This document shows, in pieces, positions 5,291-12,600 of a DNA stretch of 12,758 nucleotides. Position 1 is the first letter of the stretch. Every line of letters begins with the position of its first letter. The position numbers and the translations under genes were made by a program. Under the pieces are notes generated by a model. It searched no databases and was not told the origin of the DNA. It was given only the letters and a program-made list of their open reading frames with translations. The stretch comes from Oscillibacter sp. (GTDB lineage Bacteria > Bacillota > Clostridia > Oscillospirales > Oscillospiraceae), in assembly GCA_017447005.1 (NCBI GenBank), contig JAFSOM010000480.1:1-12758 (forward strand), in the 5' to 3' direction.

Positions 5291-6607
5291 TCACGGTAAC
5301 TGAATGTCGCGCCAGTTCTTCACGTCGCATTGACCAAAAATGTTATCGCCTACGGCAACAACCGTCCCGTCCTTGCGCAGTCCCACCGTGTGATATGAGC
5401 CAGCGGAGACCGAGACAATACCGCGCCATGCCGTCACGTTACATTGGCCGTCATCATTCCGGCCTACAGCGACAACCGTGTCGTCTTTGCGCAGTCCCAC
5501 CGTGTGAACAAATCCAGCGAAGACCGCCGCAATGTCCCGCCACGCTGTCACGTCACATTTTCCGTAAGCATTATCACCTACAGCAACAACCGTCCCGTCC
5601 TTGCGCAGTCCCACCGTGTGACCCCATCCGGCGGAAACCGCCTCAATGTTCCGCCACGCCGTTACGTTACATTGCCCACAATCGTTATCGCCCACGGCGA
5701 CAACCGAGCCATTCTTGCGCAGTCCTACCGTATGTGACCTGCCAGCAGAGACCGCGACAATATCGCGCCACGCCGTCACGTTACATTGGCCTTCATCATT
5801 TCGGCCTACAGCGACAACTGTCCCGTCCTTGTGCAGTCCTACCGTATGCCAACTACCGACGGAGACCGCCGCAATGTCCCGCCACGCTGTCATGTTACAT
5901 TCCCCGTACTCGTTATTGCCTGCCGCGACAACCGTGTCGTCTTTGCGCAGTCCTACCGTGTGATAGCGTCCGGCGGCGAACGCTACAATGTCCCGCCATG
6001 CCGTCACGTCACATTGGCCTTTATTATTCCAGCCCACGGCGACAACCGTTCCGTCCTTGCGCAGTCCTACCGTGTGAGACCATCCGGCGGAAAGCGTTTC
6101 GCGTGTCGCGGCGGACGGCGTCCATAGTACGCTTTGCGGCGGCGTAACGCGGGGCAGCGTCCATCGCACGGGCGGCATCGGCGTCACGCGGGGCGGCGGC
6201 GCGGGCGGCGTCACGCGGGGCGACGGCTTGACAAGTTTCGCAATGCGTTCTATGAGCTTTTCGCGGTCGCTCATGATTTGCGTGTGCACCAGATAGTATC
6301 TCATCCAGTCGCTCAACGCGCATTGCTCCACGCGAAACGGCAGAATCGTAAGTTCCCGCTTGCGCTTGAACGCAAGGCCTAATTCGTTCTCCACGTGGGG
6401 CGAATCCGCCGCGCCGCCGTCGATGATCAGGAGAAACACCTTGCAGGCGTCGATTTGCGGCGGCACGGTACGGGCGAAATCCTCGCCGCCCGCGACGCCC
6501 GTCTCCGAATGCCAGCAACTGATTCCGCGCCGTTCCAGCTCCGCGGCGATTCGCGCAACCGTCGCCTTCGCGCTCGCCACGTGATAACTGATGAACACGT
6601 CCGCCAT
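5291..6607 (-). CDS. TIR domain fused to a seven-repeat RCC1 beta-propeller
   Basis: A 438-residue protein. Residues 1-125 are a bacterial TIR domain (MADVFISYH start; DSPHVENELGLAF around the candidate catalytic Glu75). TIR domains of this kind in bacterial defence proteins commonly cleave NAD+ or make signal nucleotides. Residues 126-171 are a proline-rich linker with repeated PRVTP. Residues 172-438 are exactly seven RCC1-type repeats of 38 residues (AVSAGxxHTVGLRKDGTVVAVG, GQCxVTAWRDI), predicted to close into one propeller that could sense a ligand. The ATG at 6607 was chosen because TIR homology begins there and an AAGGGGG site and a promoter lie upstream. The longer frame to 6817 crosses both and overlaps the next gene. 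No membrane segment is seen. An antiphage sensor-effector role is inference from domain architecture; the paralogue at 1570-2718 shares the repeats and promoter. Confidence 0.88.
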   Translation of the reverse strand: MADVFISYHVASAKATVARIAAELERRGISCWHSETGVAGGEDFARTVPPQIDACKVFLLIIDGGAADSPHVENELGLAFKRKRELTILPFRVEQCALSDWMRYYLVHTQIMSDREKLIERIAKLVKPSPRVTPPAPPPRVTPMPPVRWTLPRVTPPQSVLWTPSAATRETLSAGWSHTVGLRKDGTVVAVGWNNKGQCDVTAWRDIVAFAAGRYHTVGLRKDDTVVAAGNNEYGECNMTAWRDIAAVSVGSWHTVGLHKDGTVVAVGRNDEGQCNVTAWRDIVAVSAGRSHTVGLRKNGSVVAVGDNDCGQCNVTAWRNIEAVSAGWGHTVGLRKDGTVVAVGDNAYGKCDVTAWRDIAAVFAGFVHTVGLRKDDTVVAVGRNDDGQCNVTAWRGIVSVSAGSYHTVGLRKDGTVVAVGDNIFGQCDVKNWRDIQLP

Positions 6608-6631
6608 ACTCCGACGCCCCCTTCCCGTAAG

Positions 6632-6667
6632 CGTCAGCATACCACAGTTTCCGCCAAAACGCAAGCG
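6632..6667 (-). promoter_or_regulatory. Promoter of the TIR-RCC1 gene
   Basis: On the minus strand TTGCGT (6664-6659), a 17-base spacer containing CGGAAACTGTG, and an extended -10 TGG-TATGCT (6641-6636). It matches the promoter of the membrane RCC1 gene in sequence and spacing (31 of 36 bases). The leader also keeps a G-rich ribosome binding region. Confidence 0.7.
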
Positions 6668-6707
6668 CCGCGCCCCGGTATCCCGCGTTCCGCGCCGAAA
6701 ATCAGGC

Positions 6708-6748
6708 TTGCAAATCCCGTGAAAGGCGCTATAATGCGTACTAAGGAG
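6708..6748 (+). promoter_or_regulatory. Promoter and ribosome binding site of the putative toxin-immunity pair
   Basis: TTGCAA (6708-6713), a 16-base spacer and a perfect TATAAT (6730-6735). AAGGAG (6743-6748) follows almost at once, so the mRNA leader should be under 20 bases. It is back-to-back with the TIR-RCC1 promoter, with 43 bases between the two -35 boxes. Confidence 0.75.
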
Positions 6749-6758
6749 CGTGAAAGAC

Positions 6759-7106
6759 GTGAAGCCTGAAATACTGATACTGCCCGACGAGAGCATAGGC
6801 CGTTCCGTAGGGGCCAAGGCGAAAAATTACGACGTGATGGACTTGCAGACCGGAGACATCTATCATCTTTCGGAAGGAAGCAGGTTACAGGATATTCAGG
6901 TATTCGCGGGCAAGGGGACAAGGGTTTCGTTCCGCAACGCCGACAAATACGCGAAGCGTTACGGCGGAAACGCGGAAAGCTGGCAACACGTCAAAGGGCG
7001 CGGCTTGGTCGACACGCCGGAAGGGACGCGCCCCGCCGAACTCCATTGGATGCAGTGCGAACGCATAGGAAAGCGGGAAATGTTTGTAAAGAGGTGGTTA
7101 GATTGA
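6759..7106 (+). CDS. Small protein resembling phage-associated BECR-fold nucleases
   Basis: A 115-residue protein. The GTG at 6759 is preferred over the GTG at 6750, because AAGGAG is ten bases upstream of the first and only one base upstream of the second. There is no signal peptide or membrane segment. The C-terminal block AELHWMQCERIGKREMFVKRWLD (given as AELHW...KREMFVKRWLD) resembles, from memory, the end of Barnase-EndoU-ColicinE5-RelE-like nuclease domains found in phage capsid and polymorphic toxin proteins, where an H-W-[YM] motif and a K-[FM]-K-V-[KR] strand recur. Residues around R50-K65 (GTRVSFRNADKYAKRYGG) could supply basic catalytic or RNA-binding residues. Its stop codon overlaps the start of the next gene by TTGA, so the two are translationally coupled. 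Nuclease function is a tentative inference. Confidence 0.65.
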   Translation: MKPEILILPDESIGRSVGAKAKNYDVMDLQTGDIYHLSEGSRLQDIQVFAGKGTRVSFRNADKYAKRYGGNAESWQHVKGRGLVDTPEGTRPAELHWMQCERIGKREMFVKRWLD

Positions 7107-7252
7107 AAGTCAAATACGTTGGCAAAGACCTCGTCGCCCTGAAACAGGGGAAAATTTACAGCGTCATCTCCGTGGAAAAGGGCTGGTACCGTATCATGAC
7201 GGAGATTGGGGAGGATTATCTGTTCCCGCCCGACGCGTTTGAAATCGTATAA
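7103..7252 (+). CDS. 49-residue SH3-like protein, possible immunity or antitoxin partner
   Basis: The TTG at 7103 is the likely start. GAGGTGG lies about six bases upstream and the TTGA overlap with the preceding stop codon is typical of coupled genes. The protein opens MKVKYVGKDLVAL, has the GKIYSVISVEKGWYRI pattern of a small beta-barrel and ends EDYLFPPDAFEIV. Similar small SH3-like proteins are frequent in Bacillota, often beside toxins or in mobile regions. The pairing and gene order (larger basic protein first, small one second) suggest immunity or antitoxin activity, but no experimental family was recognised. Confidence 0.65.
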   Translation: MKVKYVGKDLVALKQGKIYSVISVEKGWYRIMTEIGEDYLFPPDAFEIV

Positions 7253-7261
7253 GCGTACAAA

Positions 7262-7296
7262 CCGCCGCTTCCGTCACAGGACGCGGCGGCTTTCTT
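7262..7296 (+). terminator. Terminator of the two-gene operon
   Basis: CCGCCGC (7262-7268) pairs with GCGGCGG (7283-7289), with an inner TCC/GGA extension. A CTTTCTT tract follows. It lies ten bases after the stop codon of the SH3-like gene. Confidence 0.75.
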
Positions 7297-7349
7297 CCGC
7301 GTCGCGCCGATTCCTGTACGCGCCGCGCCGAAAGGTACAATAATTTCTC

Positions 7350-7378
7350 TCGACAGGGGGGGAATTTTATGGTATACT
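7350..7378 (+). promoter_or_regulatory. Promoter of the GH32 gene
   Basis: TCGACA (7350-7355), 17 bases, then an extended -10 TGG-TATACT (7373-7378). Both boxes differ from consensus at one position, so this should be strong. The start codon is about 58 bases downstream. No operator or CcpA-type site was recognised. Confidence 0.7.
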
Positions 7379-7436
7379 GTGGGCCGTCTCGAAGACGCGG
7401 CGAACGCGCACAGGGGAGAAAGGGGATTATGTCATC

Positions 7437-8981
7437 ATGACGCAGAGCTACAGGCCGGTCTATCACGCGAGCGTGCCCTCCGGCTGGGCGAACGACCCGA
7501 ACGGCACCATCTTCTACGGCGGCAAGGCGCACTTATTCTATCAGCACTACCCGCACAAACCCGAGTGGGGCACCATGCACTGGGGCCACTTCACGACCGA
7601 GGACTTTATCCGCTGGGAGAATCTTCCCATTACGCTCGTACCCGACCAAGATTATGAGGTCATCTGCGGCTGTTGTTCCGGCTCCACGATTGAGAAGGAC
7701 GGCAAGCTGTATCTGATGTACACGGCGGCGCAACCGGAACTGCAACGGCAGTGCATGGCGGTCTCCGAGGACGGGGTACGCTTCACGAAAGACCCCAACA
7801 ACCCCATCCTGACGGCGGACATGCTGAATCCGGAGGTGTCCCGGACGGACTTCCGCGACCCGCGCATGTTCAGGAAGGGCGATTCCTATTACCTGATAGC
7901 GGGGGCGCGGGTACTGACACGCGAAGAGGCCGCCGCCGACCCCAACGAGGGCTTTGTCAAGACGCCGGAGAAACCGCTTCCCGCGCATTCCTATTACGAG
8001 CCGCCCGCGTCGTCCGCCGAACCCGATAAAACCGGCTTTGGCAATATGGTACTGCTGAAAAGTCCCGACCTGTACCACTGGGAATACGTCGGAAAGCTGA
8101 TTTGCGAACAGCCGGAATACAGTCTCGCGTACTACTGTCTGAACGGCGTCTACGAGTGCCCGGACTACTTCACGGTCAACGGAGAGGAAGTGTTATTGTC
8201 CAGTCCGCAGAACCTCCCGCCCATGGGACGCCGTTACCAGAACATCCATTCCGGACTGTACATGCTGGGCCACTTGAATTTCGAGACCGGACAGTTTGTC
8301 ATGCGCAAAATTGAGGAAGTCGACAGCGGTTTCGACTTCTACGCCGCGCAGACGCTCCGTATGCCCGACGACCGCGTGATTATGATAGCGTGGAAAGAGA
8401 TGTGGGACCGCAATTTCCCGACGCGTCCGGAAGGCTGGGCGGGCACCTACACGCTCCCCCGCGAGCTGACCGTTGTCGACGGGAATCTGATACAAACGCC
8501 CGTGCGGGAAATTGAACGCTACCGTAAAAATAAGGTCTCCCGCGACGCGCTGACGGTGGAGAACGAATCGGCAGCCGTGGACGGCGTCGCCGGAAACGTT
8601 ATCGAGTTACATGTTACCTTAGAGCCGGGGACGGCGTCCAAGGCCGGACTGAAACTCTTCAAGGGCGCCGCGCACGAAACCTTGCTCTACTATGACCGCG
8701 CCGAGGGCGTTATTGTCTTTAACCGCGCCAATTCGGGCGTAGCGTTCGAGGGACGCGAAAAGGATGTCAATGTCCGTTACTGCGAAGTCGGACAGCGGGA
8801 ATCCGTCGAGCTGGATTTGTATTTAGACGTATGTTCGCTGGAAGTCTTTATTGACGGCGGAAAGCGTACCATGACGGGCAACGTCTATCCCGATATTGCG
8901 TCCGATACCGGAATCGAGTTTTTCAGCGAGGGCGGGCAATGCCGCTTCCGCGAGATTGTGAAATACGATATTGTCGTATAA
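7437..8981 (+). CDS. Glycoside hydrolase family 32 enzyme (beta-fructosidase / sucrose-6-phosphate hydrolase type)
   Basis: A 514-residue GH32 enzyme that hydrolyses beta-fructoside bonds in sucrose, sucrose-6-phosphate or fructo-oligosaccharides. The nucleophile motif WANDPNG is at residues 18-24, the RDP transition-state motif lies in TDFRDPRMF, and the acid/base glutamate lies in the YECPDYF motif. The N-terminal five-blade propeller is followed by a C-terminal beta-sandwich (from about residue 370). No signal peptide is present, so it acts inside the cell. That fits sucrose-6-phosphate hydrolase or an intracellular fructosidase, but no transporter or regulator is adjacent and the substrate cannot be set. 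The ATG at 7437 has AAAGGGG upstream; the ATG at 7429 meets a stop after three codons. The insertion around residues 160-200 is rich in Pro and Asp and may be loop variation. Confidence 0.93.
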   Translation: MTQSYRPVYHASVPSGWANDPNGTIFYGGKAHLFYQHYPHKPEWGTMHWGHFTTEDFIRWENLPITLVPDQDYEVICGCCSGSTIEKDGKLYLMYTAAQPELQRQCMAVSEDGVRFTKDPNNPILTADMLNPEVSRTDFRDPRMFRKGDSYYLIAGARVLTREEAAADPNEGFVKTPEKPLPAHSYYEPPASSAEPDKTGFGNMVLLKSPDLYHWEYVGKLICEQPEYSLAYYCLNGVYECPDYFTVNGEEVLLSSPQNLPPMGRRYQNIHSGLYMLGHLNFETGQFVMRKIEEVDSGFDFYAAQTLRMPDDRVIMIAWKEMWDRNFPTRPEGWAGTYTLPRELTVVDGNLIQTPVREIERYRKNKVSRDALTVENESAAVDGVAGNVIELHVTLEPGTASKAGLKLFKGAAHETLLYYDRAEGVIVFNRANSGVAFEGREKDVNVRYCEVGQRESVELDLYLDVCSLEVFIDGGKRTMTGNVYPDIASDTGIEFFSEGGQCRFREIVKYDIVV

Positions 8982-8987
8982 AACAAC

Positions 8988-9030
8988 CGGGGACTGTCAA
9001 GCGTTTGCGTGACGGCCCCCGATTTTCTTT
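8988..9030. terminator. Bidirectional terminator between the GH32 gene and tspO
   Basis: CGGGGACTGTCA (8988-8999) pairs with TGACGGCCCCCG (9010-9021) over 12 positions with one mismatch and one G-U pair. On the plus strand it is followed by ATTTTCTTTT. On the minus strand GTTGTTTTAT follows the stem, and the tspO stop codon abuts it, so the convergent genes share it. Confidence 0.85.
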
Positions 9031-9507
9031 TCAGCGGTTGAGAATCCACACGCCTGCGTTGAGGTACGCCGCGAACGACACCCACAGCAAATACGGAATC
9101 TGTAAGCGCGACGCCAGCGAATCGACCTCGCCAAACGCCGTCACCATGCCCAGTATGAGCAACCACAGCGCGGCGAGCCATAACAGCGCGAAGCCGTAGG
9201 CGCGGAAATTGAAGAAAATCAAACTCCAGCAGAAGTTGAACGCCAGTTGAACCAGATACAGATACAAGCTCCGCGAACGCGCCCGCGATACCGGCGACAG
9301 ATACACCCGCGCCGCGCCGATACCCATCAGCAGGTAGAGAACCGCCCAGACGACGGGGAACACAATCCCCGGCGGCGAAAGGGGCGGTTTGCGCACAAAT
9401 TCGTTAAAGTATTTCGTCCCGTCACGCGTCAGCCAGCCAGACAGCCCCCCGACCGCCTCCGTGAACAGTATCCAACCGAGATACGTTTTCCATTTTTCAT
9501 CCTTCAA
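9031..9507 (-). CDS. tspO: TspO/MBR family membrane protein
   Basis: A 158-residue protein with five predicted transmembrane helices, the TspO/translocator-protein fold that binds porphyrins in the cytoplasmic membrane and modulates stress responses. Family features are KPPLSPPGIVFPVVW, the QLAFNFCWSLIFF segment and the C-terminal PYLLWVSFAAYLNAGVW. Length is normal for the family. The start is a TTG at 9507: AAGGAGG (9523-9517) lies nine bases upstream. It is a single gene, convergent with the GH32 gene. A TATAAT box is present at 9559-9554 but no good -35 was seen. Confidence 0.92.
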   Translation of the reverse strand: MKDEKWKTYLGWILFTEAVGGLSGWLTRDGTKYFNEFVRKPPLSPPGIVFPVVWAVLYLLMGIGAARVYLSPVSRARSRSLYLYLVQLAFNFCWSLIFFNFRAYGFALLWLAALWLLILGMVTAFGEVDSLASRLQIPYLLWVSFAAYLNAGVWILNR

Positions 9508-9553
9508 GCCTCGTCGCCTCCTTACGTTACAGAATATGCGCTATTTTCCGGCG

Positions 9554-9559
9554 ATTATA
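9554..9559 (-). promoter_or_regulatory. Candidate -10 box for tspO
   Basis: The minus strand reads TATAAT at 9559-9554, about 47 bases upstream of the tspO TTG start. No -35 box is recognisable at 16-18 bases; short direct repeats occupy that position. Confidence 0.4.
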
Positions 9560-9567
9560 CCCCGAAC

Positions 9568-9643
9568 GCGGAAAGCGCGGCCTTGAGAGGAAGCGGAAAG
9601 CGCGGCCCCCTGTCCCGTCCTTGAGAGGAAGCGGAACAGGGGG
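9568..9643. repeat. Short direct repeats and a hairpin between tspO and the protease gene
   Basis: GCGGAAAGCGCGGCC occurs at 9568-9582 and 9593-9607 (period 25). CCTTGAGAGGAAGCGGA occurs at 9581-9597 and 9619-9635 (period 38). CCCCCTGT (9606-9613) and ACAGGGGG (9636-9643) form an 8-bp stem just beyond the protease stop codon. The hairpin has no T tract on the minus strand, so termination is uncertain. Confidence 0.65.
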
Positions 9644-9649
9644 AAATTT

Positions 9650-12600
9650 TCAGGTTCCGTAGTGTACGGAGGCGGTATAGGGAAGGGCGTTGAGGCCCAA
9701 GCCGACCAAGGCCCATTGCAGGAAACTTCCGGCGTAATAAATATCGGTAAGTTTGGCGCAGTTGGCGAAGGCGGACATGCCAATCGTGCGCAAATCAGCG
9801 GGGAGGTAGAGCGCGGACAGATTGGCGCAGTTGGCGAACGCCGACATGCCGATTTCCGTCAAACTCCCGGAGAAGCGCACGGAACGCAGTCCGGAACAGT
9901 TGGCGAACGCGGACATTCCCACGCTGTCCACGCTCCCGGAGACGGTCAGTTCCGACAGCGCGGGACAGTTGGCGAAGGCGGACATGCCAATCCGCGTTAC
10001 GCTCCCGGAGATGGTCAGCGCGGCGAGTTTGGCGCAGTTGGAGAACGCCGACATGCCGATACTTTCCAGACTGTCCGGCAGGGTGACGGAAGTCAGGTTC
10101 GAGCAACCCTCAAAGGCCGACGAGCCAATACTGGTCACGCCCTTTTCCACGCGCAGGAGACGGATTTTGTCGCGGTACTGCGCCCACGCCGACCCGGAGC
10201 CGGTGTCGTAGTTGTCCATGGAGCCTTGCCCGGAAACCGTCAGCGCGCCGGAGGCGTCGAGCGTCCACGTCAGATTCGCGCCGCACTTCCCGGACATTTG
10301 CTCAGGTTCCGCGGGTTCGGGCGTTTTCCAATGGGCATAGAGCGTCAGCGAATGCGCGGGCTTGTCCGTAGCGGCGACAGGCGTACCGCCGGACGGCAAC
10401 GTATGCCAGCCGTCGAAGGCGTAACCGTCGCGCACGGGCGTGGGCAACGTCCCGTAGGACGCGCCGCCCTTCACGGAAAGGCTTGTCGGGCTGACGCTTC
10501 CGCCGTTCGGGTTCAGCGTGACCGTATACGTGACGGGTATCAGCGTCCAGTGGGCGTAGAGCGTGAGCGTATGGGCGGGCTTATCGGCGGAGGAGACGCG
10601 CAGGCCGCCCGACGGCGCGGTATACCAGCCGTCGAAGGCGTAAGCCGGGCGGGAGGGCGTCGGGAACGTCCCGTAGGCGTCGCCCGGCTTGACCGTGAAA
10701 ACGGACGGGCTGACGCTTCCGCCATTGGCGTTGAGCGTAATGGTATAGGCGACGGGCGCGGGAGGCGTCGCCGGGTTTTGACTGTTCCCGGAATCCGTCG
10801 GCGTATTTCCGTCGTCAGACGTTCCCGGCGCGTTTCCGTTGTTCGGCGTTCCCGGCGCGCTTCCGGAATTAGGCGTTCCCGGCGCGGTTCCGGAATTAGG
10901 CGTTCCCGGAGGATTCCCGTTATTGTCCGGCGTCTCAGGCGTGACGAATCCCGACAGATTCAGCATTCCCGCGCCGTACTGGTTCGCGTCTCCCAGAGGC
11001 GTCGCGGCGTCCTTGAGCTTCTTTTCCACGATGGACGGCAACAACTCCCGGCTCTGTCCGCACAGTACCAGCGCGGCGGCGGCGGACACGTGCGGCGCGG
11101 CCATGGACGTACCGCTGTACGTGTTGTACTCCCCGCCCGGTACGCTGCTCCGGATTTCCACGCCCGGCGCGGAGATGTCGAGCATGTCGCCGTAGTTGGA
11201 GAACGACGCCCGCTTTTGCGCCTTGTCCACCGCCGCGACCGTAATGCACTTCTCAATATGCGCCGGACACGAGGACGCCGCGTTAATGCCCTCATTGCCG
11301 GCGGCGGCGACGACCGTCACGCTTTTCGATAACGCGTAATTCACCGCGCTGTCCATATAGTTACTGTGCGCGCCGCCCAGACTTAAGTTGATAACTTTCG
11401 CGCCGTGGTCAACGGCGTAACGAATGCCCTGCGCGATTGCCGAATCATAGCCGCTCCCGTCGTTGTCCAGTACGCGGATAGGCATAATCTTAATGTCCAG
11501 CCCGGGGGTACAGTCGATAATCGTTCCGGCGACGTGGGTGCCGTGTCCGTTCCCGTCGCGGGCCGTATCGTCGCCCTTGACGAAGTCATAGCCCTTCACA
11601 AGCCTGTCCTTCACGTGCGGATGGGCGGGGTCAATGCCCGTATCCACGACCGCGACGGTCAGTTCCGTATTGACGCCCCGTTTGAGCAAATCGGCGGAAT
11701 AAACGTCGGCGCCAATCGCGGCGGCCCCCCATGACAGCGCGGTTACGGCGGACGCGTCCGAAACCTCCTCAAAGGCTTTCATGATAACGTCCGGCTCGGC
11801 GTAGTCCACATACGACAGCGTCTCCAGATACGCCGCGCAGGATTCCGCGTCGTCGGCGCTGGTGAACTGTACGATGTAATGCCCGTCGCGTCCGGCCACG
11901 ACTTGCGCCGCGTTGTAGTCGGTCAAATCCGGCAACGTTTCGCTGGAATTGACAATCAGCCGCCCCGACGCGTACAGATTATCGTCGTCCAAATCGTCCG
12001 GCGACATGTCCTCGTACTGCTGAATCAACGCCATTGTCGCGCTGACGAATCCGGAGACCGTCGCGGCGTGGTAGACCGTATCGGAGAACGTGACTTCCTG
12101 CACGCCCTCGAAGCGTTCCGCGCTCATGGCTACCCGCGTATCCACGGAACAGTGATAGAGATAATACACGGCGTTGGCGCGAGAGCAGTCGGCGTCAGGC
12201 CGGAAACCGTCCGCCGTTTCGCCCAGCATATAGGTACCTTCCGCCCAGCGAATCGCGCCCGCGGCCCAGTGGGACGCGTAACGCGTGGTCAACGCGCCGT
12301 GGTAGTCGACATCCGGCGAGTTTTTGTCGCGCCACAGGAAGGTTAAGATGTGCGCGAGACTGCACGTCTTGTCCGGCGAGAACTTTGTCGCGCTCGTGCC
12401 GTTGGTGATTCCCTGTTCCACGGCCCATAAGACCGCTTTCCGGTAGTACGCGTTCTCGGCTACGTCCGTAAAGGGATTGTCATTCGAGACCGGCTCCGGC
12501 TCCCCGGCGGCGCGCCACAGGAACGTGACCACCTGCGCCCGCGTACAGGTATCGCCCGGGGCGAACGTCTTGACCGTTTTGCCGTTGGTAATGCCGTTGA

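Noticed and set aside
5176..6147. A 323-codon plus-strand open frame with internal repeats
   Set aside because: It is antisense to the RCC1 repeats of the TIR gene. Its periodicity copies the 114-bp repeat, and it starts inside the intergenic repeat.
6608..6817. N-terminal extension of the TIR-RCC1 frame
   Set aside because: It covers the promoter at 6632-6667 and overlaps the divergent gene, while the TIR domain starts exactly at the ATG at 6607.
7533..8078. 181-codon minus-strand frame inside the GH32 gene
   Set aside because: It is antisense to conserved GH32 catalytic sequence and has no supporting signals.
9760..10130. 69-bp repeats considered as a CRISPR array
   Set aside because: They are in-frame leucine-rich repeats inside the protease gene; the 'spacers' are coding and similar to each other.
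9662..11332. A 556-codon plus-strand open frame
   Set aside because: It is antisense to the protease gene. Its Arg/Gly-rich sequence is a by-product of GC-rich codons and repeats, and no start with a ribosome binding site or known domain was seen.
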